DNA of 64,000 bases, from NCBI GenBank assembly GCA_938003685.1, contig CALKXT010000047.1:1-64000 (forward strand). The letters are read 5' to 3'. The stretch is from an uncultured Sulfitobacter sp. GTDB taxonomy: Bacteria; Pseudomonadota; Alphaproteobacteria; Rhodobacterales; Rhodobacteraceae. Within the stretch, counting starts at the first letter, position 1. The number at the start of each line of letters is the position of its first letter. Both the position numbers and the translations under genes were made by a program. The notes under the pieces were generated by a model, which ran no database searches, was not told the DNA's origin, and saw only the letters and a program-made list of their open reading frames with translations. Shown piece by piece: positions 53,853 through 63,550 of this stretch.

Positions 53853-55599
53853 GGGTTTCCACCTTGGCACCCGGATGTGTCACCGCGCCCAAATAGGTTG
53901 GCCCAACAAGTTGCGCGTATTTCCACAGTGCGCCGCTGGCGTAATTGGTTGGGCGTGCGCCTTTCCAATGGGCCTTGCGCTCTGACATTTCCTCGTCGGT
54001 TAGAGCAACGCTGATTGATCCCTCAATGGCGTTCAGCGTGATCATATCGCCGTTTTGCAGCAACCCAATTGGCCCACCAAGAGCGGCCTCTGGACCCACA
54101 TGGCCCACACAGAACCCGCGTGTCGCACCAGAGAAACGGCCATCGGTAATAAGTGCAACTTTCTTGCCCATTCCTTGACCCGAAAGTGCGGCCGTCGTGG
54201 CCAACATTTCGCGCATGCCGGGACCGCCAGCTGGACCTTCGTTGCGGATGACGAACACATCGCCTTCAGAATAGGTGCGGTTTTGCACGGCTTCAAATGC
54301 ATCTTGTTCACATTCAAAGATTAACGCGGGACCGGTGAACACGATGTCTTCTTCTGACATGCCAGCGATTTTCACGATGGCACCTTCGGGCGCAAGGTTG
54401 CCCTTGAGGCCCACAACACCACCTGTTGTGCTGATCGGGTTGGCAACGGAATGGATGACTTTGCCGTCCGCTTCGCGCGTTACCTGATCCAGTACTTCGC
54501 CCATGGAATATCCCGTCGCGGTCATGCAATCGAGGTGGACCAACCCAGCTTTGCGTAACTCGTTCATCACGACGGGAACGCCACCCGCCTCGTACAGGTC
54601 TTTCGCCACATATGCGCCGCCCGGCTTCATATCGACAAAGTACGGCGTGTCGCGGAAGATTTCGCAGACATCCTCAAGGAAGAAATCGATGCCACATTCA
54701 TGCGCCATGGCGGGCAAGTGCAGACCGGCATTTGTTGAGCCACCAGTACACGCCACGATGCGCGCGGCATTTTCAAACGCCTCACGTGTACAGATGTCAC
54801 GCGCACGGATATTTTTTTCGATCAAGTGCATGACCGCAGCACCCGATGCGTGGCCGTATTCATCGCGGTCTTTGTAAGGTGCTGGCATGCCGGATGAGTT
54901 TGGCAGTGCAAGGCCAATCGCCTCAGATACACATGCCATTGTATTCGCGGTAAACTGGCCGCCACAGGCGCCCGCAGACGGGCAGGCGACGCGTTCAAGG
55001 ATTTCCAATTCGGCTTCAGTCATTGTGCCGGACTGATAGTTACCAACCGCCTCAAACATGTCCTGAACGGTCAAATCACGTTCGGCAAAGCTTTGCGGCA
55101 CATCAGCACCTTTTGGCGCGCGGCCCGGTAGGATCGAACCACCATACAAAAACACAGACGGCACATTGAGGCGCAACATGGCCATCATCATACCGGGCAG
55201 GGATTTGTCACACCCTGCAAGACCGACAAGCGCGTCATAGCAGTGACCGCGCATCGTCAACTCAACCGTGTCTGCAATCGCTTCACGTGAAGCAAGTGAA
55301 GACCGCATGCCCTCGTGGCCCATCGCGATGCCGTCTGTCACGGTGATGGTGGTAAATTCGCGCGGCGTGCCCTGCTCGGATTTAACACCTTCTTTGACGG
55401 CCTGTGCCTGACGGGACAGGGCAATGTTACACGGTGCGGCCTCGTTCCAGCATGTTGCGACACCAACCAAAGGCTGATGAATTTCTTCGTCCGTCATACC
55501 CATCGCATAATAATAAGACCGATGTGGCGCGCGGGCGGGCCCTTCGGTCACATGGCGGCTGGGCAATTTTGATTTATCAAAGCGTTGGTTGGTGGACAT
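53833..55599 (-). CDS. ilvD: Dihydroxy-acid dehydratase
   Basis: Fe-S enzyme of valine, leucine and isoleucine synthesis that dehydrates 2,3-dihydroxy acids. The cluster cysteines are visible in [22 protein letters not shown] and [28 protein letters not shown]-like and [19 protein letters not shown] follow. The start is ATG 55599 ([14 protein letters not shown], 588 residues); the track start at 55671 adds 24 residues. It is divergent from the ABC-like gene over about 170 bases. Confidence 0.95.
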   Translation of the reverse strand: MSTNQRFDKSKLPSRHVTEGPARAPHRSYYYAMGMTDEEIHQPLVGVATCWNEAAPCNIALSRQAQAVKEGVKSEQGTPREFTTITVTDGIAMGHEGMRSSLASREAIADTVELTMRGHCYDALVGLAGCDKSLPGMMMAMLRLNVPSVFLYGGSILPGRAPKGADVPQSFAERDLTVQDMFEAVGNYQSGTMTEAELEILERVACPSAGACGGQFTANTMACVSEAIGLALPNSSGMPAPYKDRDEYGHASGAAVMHLIEKNIRARDICTREAFENAARIVACTGGSTNAGLHLPAMAHECGIDFFLEDVCEIFRDTPYFVDMKPGGAYVAKDLYEAGGVPVVMNELRKAGLVHLDCMTATGYSMGEVLDQVTREADGKVIHSVANPISTTGGVVGLKGNLAPEGAIVKIAGMSEEDIVFTGPALIFECEQDAFEAVQNRTYSEGDVFVIRNEGPAGGPGMREMLATTAALSGQGMGKKVALITDGRFSGATRGFCVGHVGPEAALGGPIGLLQNGDMITLNAIEGSISVALTDEEMSERKAHWKGARPTNYASGALWKYAQLVGPTYLGAVTHPGAKVETHDYMDL

Positions 55600-55771
55600 C
55601 GACAGGCACTCCGTTAAGCATTTCCATTGGAATAGTCGGCTGCGCCGCATGCTGCAAGGCCATGAGAACAATCGCGATCCCTTGATGTTGTATTGAACCG
55701 CCGTAACGCTTACCTTTGTTAAAGTATTTTACGGTGCCTACGAGCGGCCCCTCGCATAGAAAGAGCGGCCC

Positions 55772-58700
55772 ATGGAGCCCAACATATTTTCCTTTATCTG
55801 GAAGTATTCCCGGCGCGATCAAATCTCGTTGTTGGTGTTCACAATTGTTACCTTCCCCTTCCTGTTTGTGACTCTGGAATTGCCAAAACGCATCATCAAC
55901 GATGCGATTGGTGCATCTTCTGAAGTGGTAAAAGTGCTTGGGGTCGAAATGACACAAGTGCAATTTCTGTTGGTGCTGTGCTTTGCTTATCTTGCTGCGG
56001 TGTTTGTGCATGGCCTGATGAAAATGCGTTTGAACACGATGAAGGGTGTCGTAGCAGAGCGGCTTTTGCGGCGGTTTCGGTATCGGTTGATCGAACGGAT
56101 GATGCGTTTTCCGCGCAGCTATTTTCAAACCACCAGCCAAGGTGAATTGGTGAGTATGGTCACCTCTGAGGCAGAGCCAATGGGTGGATTGATGGGCGAT
56201 GCCGTTGCGCAACCTGCGTTTCAAGCAGGGCAAATGTTGATCATCCTGCTGTTTTTGTTCATTCAGTCGCCATGGTTTGGGCTGGCTGGAGTGGCTCTGA
56301 TCCCGCTTCAGGCGTGGCTCATTCCATTGCTGCAACGACAGATTAACTTGTTGAACAAGGAGCGCATCAAAGAGGTGCGCCGCTTGTCCGCTGAAATTGG
56401 CGAAACAGCCGCAGGTATCACAGATTTGCGGACCAATGGCGGCTGGCGGTTCCGCCTTGCGGGCTTTACCGGCACACTGGGTCGGCTTTTTGATATCCGG
56501 TTCCGGATTTACCAAAAGAAGTTCTTTATGAAGTTCCTCAACAACTTCATCACGCAATTAACGCCGTTCTTTTTCTATGCCGTTGGTGGCTATTTGGCGA
56601 TCAAAGGTCAGATCACCGTTGGCGCGCTTGTGGCTGCTTTAGCCGCTTACAAAGACTTGAGCAGCCCGTGGAAAGAGCTGCTAACATATTACAACCAAAC
56701 CCAAGATATGGCTCTGCGCTGGGAAGTTGTGACCGAACGGTTCGCACCCAAAGGTATGATTGACGAAGGATTATTTGTTGGCGCACCAGACAACATTCCG
56801 CATTTGCGTGGGGATATCGACCTGCAAAAAGTCTGGGTGCGCAACAGTGATGGCAACATGCTGCTTGAGGACATAACGCTGCATATTCCCGCAGGTAGCC
56901 GTGTGGCAATTGAAGTGCCTGCGCAATCCGAACGCACAGCACTAGCCGAGATTCTAACCCGAGAAATTACGCCGACACGCGGCAAGATCGCGATTGCAGA
57001 TCATGACCTGTCTGGCCTGCATCAATCTGTGGTCGCGGCCCGTATAGGCTATGCCAGTGCTGCCCCCTATTTGTTTCAGGGAACGGTTGGGGACAACATG
57101 CTGATGTCGCTGCGTACAAGTCCAAAGACCGTGTTGTGGGATCCTGAACATAGCGACCGTGAAACAATTGAAGCTATGCGGGCAGGTAACAGTCGCGACA
57201 GTTTGCGTGCGGATTGGCTTGATCCTGGCATCGCCGATCTTGATTCAGATGACGACATTCTAAAGTGGTGGTTCAAGATCACGCAGGCGCTTGGGACAGC
57301 AAACCTGTTGTTTGAGCGCATGTTGAATTCACGCATGGATCAGTCAAAGCACCCAGAGCTTGCCAAACGTGTGGTTTCTTTGCGCGAAGAAGTTCGCAAA
57401 CGGCTACAGGACCAAGGGTTGGATAAGGTTGTGAACCGTTTTCATCCCGATAAATTCAACCCCTCGGTGCCGCTTGGTGGTAACCTGATGTATGCCAGCC
57501 CTGCGCGAAACATTAGTCCGCAAAGCTTGGTTGCTGAGCGTACATTCCTGGCGATGATCATTGATCAGGGCCTTGCGGAACAGGCGATTGCCATCTCTCA
57601 AACGCTTGTCGAAGCCTTGCACCAGACCTTTGGCATGGACGGCACCGGACACCCGTTGTTCACGGCTTTGGGGATTGAAGAAACGCTCTACGAGCAATTG
57701 GTAGATATTGCCGTGCGTCGTCGTGAAAAGGGCGATGAGGCATTGTCACCTGACGAATTTGCATTGCTCCTGACCGTACCGTTCGCTTTTACAGCTGAAC
57801 AAATCGGCCCTGCCTTCCCAGAAAGCTTCAAGCAAGAAATTTTGCAAATTCGCAAAGTGTGCGGTCAACAATTGCTAGATGACGCCCGTGATTTGTTCAT
57901 ACCAGTTACTCCAGAAACTTATTTGCCACGTCTGACCATTCTTGAAAATATGCTGTATGGGCGCATTTCCGGTGTTGCTGGATTACAGGCTGATCTGGTT
58001 CAAGATGTGGTCACAGAAGTAATGGAAGAACATGGATTGCAGCAATTGGTATCATCAATTCTGTTTGACGTGAACACAACGATTGGTGGGGCTAACCTGC
58101 CTGCTATTTTCCAAGACCGTGTTGCATTTGGCCGGGCTGCGATCAAGCGGCCTGATGTATTGGTGTTTAACCAATTACTGGCGGGCCAAGATGCAAAATC
58201 GCAGGCTGATATTCGCGATCAACTGAGTGATCTGTTGCCTCAAAGCACGCAAATTTATCTGAACGATAAATTTACAGCGCCAGAAGATTTCGACATGCAT
58301 TTGGTCATTCGAAATGGTCGCCTTGATGGCGTGGCCGAAGCTGAAGGGAAGGATGAAGAGGATAGCAGTTCTGATGATCTAAGGAGTAAGTTGCGTATCA
58401 TTTCTCAAAATCCGCTGTTTGGCAGTCTTGATGCCCGCAGCCAGCGGTTGTTGGCATTCGCGGCACAATGGTACGAAGTTGAAAAAGGCGATCGCATCTT
58501 TTCCATGGGTGAACGTCCTGATGCGGCCTATCTGTGCCTATCGGGTCGTGCGGAATTGGCGTGGTTTGATCCAAACGGTGTCTCACATCACGTATCAGAG
58601 GTCGAACCGGGTCGGTTAATCGGTGACCTTGCTGTTATCTTAGATGAGCCGCGGCAATTGGACCTGACAGCGATGGAAACAACTAAATTTCTGCGCATTG

Positions 58701-58879
58701 GTGCAGACCAATTTCTTGCAGTTGTTGAAAATGACAAAACAGTTCTGCTTCGGCTGTTGCACACTGTAGCAGGGCATTTGACTGGTGCTGCTGAGCTGTT
58801 GCGCGCCGCAAAGATTGAGATACCCCGCGAATTTGGCCCCTCTATCCCACCATCGATTGAGCCTGAGGATATCAAGTGA
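55772..58879 (+). CDS. Degenerate ABC-exporter-like protein with C-terminal cyclic-nucleotide-binding domain
   Basis: A 1035-residue protein. Residues about 15-320 form an ABC exporter transmembrane domain (RLLRRFRYRLIERMMRFPRSYF, SQGELVSMVTSE). The NBD-like part begins at 345, but Walker A reads VPAQSERTA (no GxxGxGK), the signature reads NLPAIFQ (not LSGGQ), Walker B and catalytic Glu read VLVFNQ, the D-loop is AGQD and the H-loop His is missing (YLNDK). A roughly 265-residue insertion (445-710) lies after the Q-loop-like YLFQGTVGDNM, followed by a second such segment, YLPRLTILENMLYG. Residues about 880-1005 form a cyclic-nucleotide-binding domain (GDLAVILDEPRQLDLTA). ATP hydrolysis is unlikely. 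It is coupled to the next gene by GTGA. Confidence 0.85.
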   Translation: MEPNIFSFIWKYSRRDQISLLVFTIVTFPFLFVTLELPKRIINDAIGASSEVVKVLGVEMTQVQFLLVLCFAYLAAVFVHGLMKMRLNTMKGVVAERLLRRFRYRLIERMMRFPRSYFQTTSQGELVSMVTSEAEPMGGLMGDAVAQPAFQAGQMLIILLFLFIQSPWFGLAGVALIPLQAWLIPLLQRQINLLNKERIKEVRRLSAEIGETAAGITDLRTNGGWRFRLAGFTGTLGRLFDIRFRIYQKKFFMKFLNNFITQLTPFFFYAVGGYLAIKGQITVGALVAALAAYKDLSSPWKELLTYYNQTQDMALRWEVVTERFAPKGMIDEGLFVGAPDNIPHLRGDIDLQKVWVRNSDGNMLLEDITLHIPAGSRVAIEVPAQSERTALAEILTREITPTRGKIAIADHDLSGLHQSVVAARIGYASAAPYLFQGTVGDNMLMSLRTSPKTVLWDPEHSDRETIEAMRAGNSRDSLRADWLDPGIADLDSDDDILKWWFKITQALGTANLLFERMLNSRMDQSKHPELAKRVVSLREEVRKRLQDQGLDKVVNRFHPDKFNPSVPLGGNLMYASPARNISPQSLVAERTFLAMIIDQGLAEQAIAISQTLVEALHQTFGMDGTGHPLFTALGIEETLYEQLVDIAVRRREKGDEALSPDEFALLLTVPFAFTAEQIGPAFPESFKQEILQIRKVCGQQLLDDARDLFIPVTPETYLPRLTILENMLYGRISGVAGLQADLVQDVVTEVMEEHGLQQLVSSILFDVNTTIGGANLPAIFQDRVAFGRAAIKRPDVLVFNQLLAGQDAKSQADIRDQLSDLLPQSTQIYLNDKFTAPEDFDMHLVIRNGRLDGVAEAEGKDEEDSSSDDLRSKLRIISQNPLFGSLDARSQRLLAFAAQWYEVEKGDRIFSMGERPDAAYLCLSGRAELAWFDPNGVSHHVSEVEPGRLIGDLAVILDEPRQLDLTAMETTKFLRIGADQFLAVVENDKTVLLRLLHTVAGHLTGAAELLRAAKIEIPREFGPSIPPSIEPEDIK

Positions 58880-59775
58880 TCTGGCGATTGAACTATGACG
58901 CGCATGATGGGTTTGTCGACCCTGCACGCCAGAGTGCGGCGCTATGGAAATTTGTTCTAGGATTCAGCTTGGCGGCCATCGGATACGTGGCCTTGAATCA
59001 GATGTTCTTTCAGATGGTATATTCGGCCATCGGGGCACGCAGCACTGAACTGTACAATCAACTGCTAAGTGGCAGCACTCCACAGGCGATGTTTTTGTTG
59101 CTGTTTAGCTTTGTGTTTATGACTGTGGCCGTCGGTGTTTCTGTCCGCATTGTACACCGTAGATCGGTTTTGAGTTTGTTAGGCGACTTGCGTTTGGGTG
59201 CCCGGCAATTTGGCGCTGTATCGGCTATGATGCTGGGGCTGACATTCATTCTGTTTGTATTGCCGCCTTGGGACATGGGTGGCGAATTTGTGCCAAACTT
59301 GGATTTGTCACGCTGGCTGATGTTGTTGCCCTTGTCGTTGGTTGCAGTGTTTATCCAAGTCAGTGCCGAGGAAGTCGTGTTCCGTGGGTATGTCCAACAG
59401 CAATTGGCCGCGCGGTTCCGCTCGCCTCTGGTATGGATGATCTTGCCCTCTGTGGTGTTCGCAGTGGGGCATTACCTGCCTGAGACAGCGGGTGAAAATG
59501 CACTGATTATTGCCGCTTGGGCTGGTGTATTTGGCATTTTGATGGCCGATCTTACCGCACGATCAGGCTCGCTTGGTCCGGCAATTGCGGTGCATTTTTG
59601 GAACAATGTATCGGCTATATTGATTGTGTCGATGCCCGAAAATCTATCGGGGCTGGCGCTGTATCTTGCGCCATTCAGCATGGGTGACAGTGATGCAATG
59701 CGCGCGTGGTTGCCTGTGGACTTCGCTTTGATGTTTGTCTCGTGGTTGGCGGCACGGCTTGCGATACGCCGCTGA
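58876..59775 (+). CDS. CPBP family intramembrane protease
   Basis: A 299-residue membrane protein with about eight hydrophobic segments and the intact CPBP catalytic motifs: AEEVVFRG (Glu165, Glu166, Arg170), FAVGH (His199) and HFWNN (His240, Asn244). CPBP (Abi/Rce1-like) proteins cleave substrates inside the membrane. The GTG start overlaps the stop of the ABC-like protein gene, so both are made together; the pseudo-transporter may be its partner or substrate (inference). Confidence 0.9.
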   Translation: MIWRLNYDAHDGFVDPARQSAALWKFVLGFSLAAIGYVALNQMFFQMVYSAIGARSTELYNQLLSGSTPQAMFLLLFSFVFMTVAVGVSVRIVHRRSVLSLLGDLRLGARQFGAVSAMMLGLTFILFVLPPWDMGGEFVPNLDLSRWLMLLPLSLVAVFIQVSAEEVVFRGYVQQQLAARFRSPLVWMILPSVVFAVGHYLPETAGENALIIAAWAGVFGILMADLTARSGSLGPAIAVHFWNNVSAILIVSMPENLSGLALYLAPFSMGDSDAMRAWLPVDFALMFVSWLAARLAIRR

Positions 59776-59833
59776 TTGCAATTCGTGTGCGAGCAGCTTA
59801 TTTCAGATATGACACTGTCAACAGGGACTGCAC

Positions 59834-60787
59834 ATGAACTGGATCACCAATTACGTCCGGCCACACATCAACTCGATTTTTTCGCGTCGTGAAACGCCAG
59901 ATAACTTGTGGACCAAATGCGATGACTGCGGCACCATGCTGTTTCACCGCGAGGTTGCTGAAAATCTAAACGTCTGCACAAGCTGTGGCCACCACATGGC
60001 GATTTCTCCACGTGAGCGGTTTAAGACGTTGTTTGATGGCGGGATTTTCACCGAAGTATCAGTTCCTGCACCGACAGCGGACCCTCTGAATTTCCGTGAC
60101 CAAAAGAAATACCCTGACCGTTTGAAAGCTGCCCAAAAGCAAACCAGCGAATCTGAGGCGATGTTGGTAGCCACGGGTGAAATGGGACGCACGCCAATTG
60201 TTGCTGCGGGCCAAGATTTTTCATTCATGGCTGGTTCCATGGGGATGTATGTCGGCAACGCCATCATCGCTGCCGCCGAAGAAGCCGTGAAGCTTAAGCG
60301 CCCGTTGATCTTGTTCTCTGCTGCTGGCGGTGCGCGCATGCAGGAAGGGATTTTGTCCTTGATGCAGATGCCACGTACCACTGTGGCCGTTCAAATGCTG
60401 AAAGAGGCCGGGTTGCCTTATATCGTTGTGCTCACTCACCCGACAACCGGTGGGGTAACGGCCAGCTATGCAATGTTAGGTGATGTTCACATCGCTGAAC
60501 CGAACGCTTTGATCTGCTTTGCCGGTCCGCGCGTGATCGAACAGACAATCCGTGAAAAATTACCCGAAGGGTTCCAGCGCGCTGAATATCTACTGGATCA
60601 CGGCATGCTTGATCGTGTGACACCGCGTACAGAATTGCGGGATGAATTGATCAATATCACACGGATGTTGCTTGGTCTTACGCCTGCGATACGCGGAGAT
60701 TTACCACCGCCAAGTGACGATACTGCACTGCCCCAAAAGGATGCAGACACCGAAGTTGTGGACGCAAAGGCAGATGCCCCCAAATGA
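59834..60787 (+). CDS. accD: Acetyl-CoA carboxylase carboxyltransferase subunit beta
   Basis: Beta subunit of the carboxyltransferase that forms malonyl-CoA for fatty acid synthesis. The N-terminal zinc ribbon is intact ([15 protein letters not shown]; Cys29, 32, 48, 51), followed by the crotonase-like carboxyltransferase core ([45 protein letters not shown]). A short acidic C-terminal tail follows (residues about 295-317). AGGGA precedes the ATG. It overlaps folC by four bases, a common pairing. Confidence 0.97.
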   Translation: MNWITNYVRPHINSIFSRRETPDNLWTKCDDCGTMLFHREVAENLNVCTSCGHHMAISPRERFKTLFDGGIFTEVSVPAPTADPLNFRDQKKYPDRLKAAQKQTSESEAMLVATGEMGRTPIVAAGQDFSFMAGSMGMYVGNAIIAAAEEAVKLKRPLILFSAAGGARMQEGILSLMQMPRTTVAVQMLKEAGLPYIVVLTHPTTGGVTASYAMLGDVHIAEPNALICFAGPRVIEQTIREKLPEGFQRAEYLLDHGMLDRVTPRTELRDELINITRMLLGLTPAIRGDLPPPSDDTALPQKDADTEVVDAKADAPK

Positions 60788-62058
60788 CGGGCCAGACATC
60801 GGACGCCATCCTTGCACGGATGTTGGCGCTACACCCTAAGATCATCGATCTCACGTTGGACCGGATGTGGCGTCTGCTAGAGGCGCTTGGCAATCCTCAG
60901 AATGATCTGCCGCCTGTGATCCACATTGCAGGAACAAATGGCAAAGGATCAACCCAAGCGATGATCCGTGCCGGGCTAGAGGCGATGGGAAAGTCCGTTC
61001 ACGCCTATACCTCACCGCATTTGGCGCGGTTTCATGAACGCATCCGCGTTGCCGGATCCCTGATTGACGAAGACGACCTCACAGCGGTCTTAGACGAATG
61101 TTACGCGGCCAATGGCGGCGAAAGCATCACGTACTTTGAGATCACGACATGTGCGGCCATTTTGGCGTTCGCGCGGACCCCTGCGGATTATACGCTGCTT
61201 GAGGTCGGCCTAGGTGGGCGCTTGGATGCAACCAATGTGGTGGACACACCCGCGCTGACGATCATCACGCCTGTTTCTGTCGACCATCAGCAATTCTTGG
61301 GTGAAACTTTGCCCGAGATCGCAGGCGAAAAGGCGGGGATCATCAAACGCCTTATTCCTTGCGTGGTTGGTCCACAGGAAGAAGCGGGTTTGGACGTTAT
61401 TGAAGCCGTGGCCGCCCGTCATGGTGCGCCGCTGTTGGCATACGGTCAGCACTGGCATGTATCCTCCGAAGCTGGGCGGATGGTCTATCAAGATGAACGT
61501 GGTTTGCTTGATCTGCCGCGTCCCAATTTGCCCGGTGATCACCAGATCATGAACGCAGGTGCCGCATTGGCCGCACTGCGCCATCTGGGTGCCGATGATA
61601 CAGCCTGCGAGGCCGCAGTGACCAAGGCATATTGGCCTGCACGTATGCAGCGTCTTACGGCGGGCCCACTGATCGATATCGCTGGTAAGGCTGAGCTTTG
61701 GCTTGATGGTGGGCACAACCCGGCAGCGGGTGACGCACTGGCTGCCGTTTTGGCGGCTGGTGTCAAACGTCCCACTCATTTGATCTGTGGTATGCTCAAC
61801 ACCAAAGACATCACAGGATATATGCGCCCGCTTGCGGCCCATGCTGACACACTGCACGCGGTTTCCATCCCCGGTGAGGCGGCAACGCTTTCTGCTGCTG
61901 AGACTGCGACCGCCGCGCGTGAGGTCGGTCTGATTGCATTCGAAGCGGAGGACGTGACGCACGCGCTAAGCACTATTGTCGCCGATGATCCAACAGCACG
62001 TGTGCTGATCTGCGGATCATTGTACCTTGCCGGCAACGTGTTGCGCGAAAACAGCTAA
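60784..62058 (+). CDS. folC: Bifunctional folylpolyglutamate synthase/dihydrofolate synthase
   Basis: Adds glutamate to dihydropteroate and to folates. The 424 residues show the P-loop AGTNGKGST (residues 49-57), [45 protein letters not shown] and [15 protein letters not shown]. It is a Mur ligase-type enzyme. It starts by ATGA overlap with accD. Confidence 0.95.
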   Translation: MTGQTSDAILARMLALHPKIIDLTLDRMWRLLEALGNPQNDLPPVIHIAGTNGKGSTQAMIRAGLEAMGKSVHAYTSPHLARFHERIRVAGSLIDEDDLTAVLDECYAANGGESITYFEITTCAAILAFARTPADYTLLEVGLGGRLDATNVVDTPALTIITPVSVDHQQFLGETLPEIAGEKAGIIKRLIPCVVGPQEEAGLDVIEAVAARHGAPLLAYGQHWHVSSEAGRMVYQDERGLLDLPRPNLPGDHQIMNAGAALAALRHLGADDTACEAAVTKAYWPARMQRLTAGPLIDIAGKAELWLDGGHNPAAGDALAAVLAAGVKRPTHLICGMLNTKDITGYMRPLAAHADTLHAVSIPGEAATLSAAETATAAREVGLIAFEAEDVTHALSTIVADDPTARVLICGSLYLAGNVLRENS

Positions 62059-62170
62059 TCCACAGTATTTTGCGCGCCATAGTGCGCCAACATCCATATC
62101 TGGTCTAAACCCATTCTCAATTCAGGCGCGATATTTCCGTGCAATAACTGAAAAGAATTAGGTGAGCAGC

Positions 62171-62365
62171 ATGAACAAACAGACCAAAACAGCAAGATTG
62201 CCGTCGACGAGAACGGATGAAACGAAAAAATCTCAGACGATTTTTATCGCTGTTGGTTTGGCAATTGTGCTGGGCGGTTTGTGGGTGTTGTACGATACGG
62301 ATGGCCCGTATCATCCAGAAATTCCTGTGACTGATACGCTGCAACACAACAGCGTAGATTCATAA
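62171..62365 (+). CDS. Small single-pass membrane protein of unknown function
   Basis: A 64-residue protein with a basic, polar N-terminus (MNKQTKTARLPSTRTDETKKS), one membrane helix (TIFIAVGLAIVLGGLWVLY) and a short acidic tail (DTDGPYHPEIPVTDTL). The start is ATG 62171 with AGGTG six bases upstream; the track GTG at 62162 is less likely. I do not recognise a family. It lies 112 bases after folC and is convergent with zapE. Confidence 0.6.
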   Translation: MNKQTKTARLPSTRTDETKKSQTIFIAVGLAIVLGGLWVLYDTDGPYHPEIPVTDTLQHNSVDS

Positions 62366-62375
62366 TCAGACGTTT

Positions 62376-63434
62376 TTAACTGCCCCACCCGTCAGCTTGC
62401 ATTTCACGCAGGCGCGACGCGGTGCGTTCAAATTCGAACGTGCCTTCACCCTCAATATACAGCATTTCAGGCTTTGCTGCGGCTGAACAGATCAACCGCA
62501 CACGTGCCTCATAAAGTGCGTCAATAAGGGTGACGAACCGTTTTGCCTCATTGAAATTGGAACGTCCAAGGCTCGGAATATCATCCAGCAACAAAACGCG
62601 TACGGCCTCTGCCAACGCCAGATAATCAGCTGCACCTAGGGCTGTGCCGCATAAAGCATGGAACTGCGCCCGCGCCATACCATTGCGAAAGGCGGGTATG
62701 ACGACATCACGCCCCTTAACGCGCAAGGTCAGCGGCGTACCTGGCCCACCAGCCAAATCATCCCAAACCGCATTCATTGCCGCGCGACTTTCCGCATTGA
62801 CCGGGGTGAAATATACTTGTGTGCCTGACAGGCGATCCTGACGGTAATCCGTTGGACTCGCCAACTCATGCACAACCATTTTCTCTTTGATTAACTCAAT
62901 GAAGGGCACGAACAAATCGCGGTTTAGTCCGTGCTTATACAATTCATCCGGCAACCGGTTTGAGGTTGTAACGACAACTACACCAGCCGCAAATAAGGCT
63001 TGAAACAAGCGCCCTACAATCATCGCATCGGTGATGTCGCTGATCTGCATTTCATCAAAAGCCAGCAACCTCACAGAAGCTGCGACATCGGCTGCAACGG
63101 GGGCGATCGCATCATCAACGCCGGTTTTTCGCGCCTCGTGCATCGCATTGTGAATTTCCTGCATGAATGCATGAAAATGCACGCGCCGCGATGGGATGTC
63201 AGTCAGGTGCTCAACAAACATGTCCATCAACATGGATTTTCCACGACCGACACCTCCCCACAGATACAATCCCTTTGGAGGCTCAGGCGCTTTGCGAAAC
63301 AGTCCTTTTTTGACTGGCTGCAACAATGCATCGCGAATTCGGTCAAATTCTGACAACACGGCTACTTGTGCGGGGTCAGATTGCAAGTCACCTGAAGCAA
63401 TCAGGGAGTCGTATGTTTCTCGAAGGCTGCTCAT
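62376..63434 (-). CDS. zapE: Cell division protein ZapE (AFG1-like ATPase)
   Basis: A 352-residue AAA-type P-loop ATPase linked to FtsZ-ring function under stress and, as AFG1, to mitochondrial respiratory complexes. Walker A GGVGRGKSM (residues 60-68), RRVHFHAFMQEIHNAMHEAR, LLAFDEMQISDITDAMI (Walker B) and VVTTSNRLPDELYKHGLNRDLFVPFI are family hallmarks. The start is ATG 63434 or the preceding ATG 63440 (MRMSSLRETY); neither has a strong ribosome-binding site. Confidence 0.93.
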   Translation of the reverse strand: MSSLRETYDSLIASGDLQSDPAQVAVLSEFDRIRDALLQPVKKGLFRKAPEPPKGLYLWGGVGRGKSMLMDMFVEHLTDIPSRRVHFHAFMQEIHNAMHEARKTGVDDAIAPVAADVAASVRLLAFDEMQISDITDAMIVGRLFQALFAAGVVVVTTSNRLPDELYKHGLNRDLFVPFIELIKEKMVVHELASPTDYRQDRLSGTQVYFTPVNAESRAAMNAVWDDLAGGPGTPLTLRVKGRDVVIPAFRNGMARAQFHALCGTALGAADYLALAEAVRVLLLDDIPSLGRSNFNEAKRFVTLIDALYEARVRLICSAAAKPEMLYIEGEGTFEFERTASRLREMQADGWGS

Positions 63435-63550
63435 TCTCATGGCTTAGCGCGGGATGGGCAGATTGGGAAGGTCGCCGGTGATCTGACATATCAATTCCTC
63501 TGTGTACCCACGCACATATGCTGAATTGACGCAGGTCGGTATTCTTCGCA

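Noticed and set aside
55742-55770. Direct repeat GAGCGGCCC just before the ABC-like gene
   Set aside because: Only nine bases, two copies, GC-rich; may be chance and has no clear role.
55577-56557. 326-residue minus-strand ORF across the ilvD/ABC-like gene boundary
   Set aside because: It is antisense to the ABC-like gene, has a composition rich in His and Gln typical of shadow frames and no recognisable family; ilvD has a clear own start at 55599.
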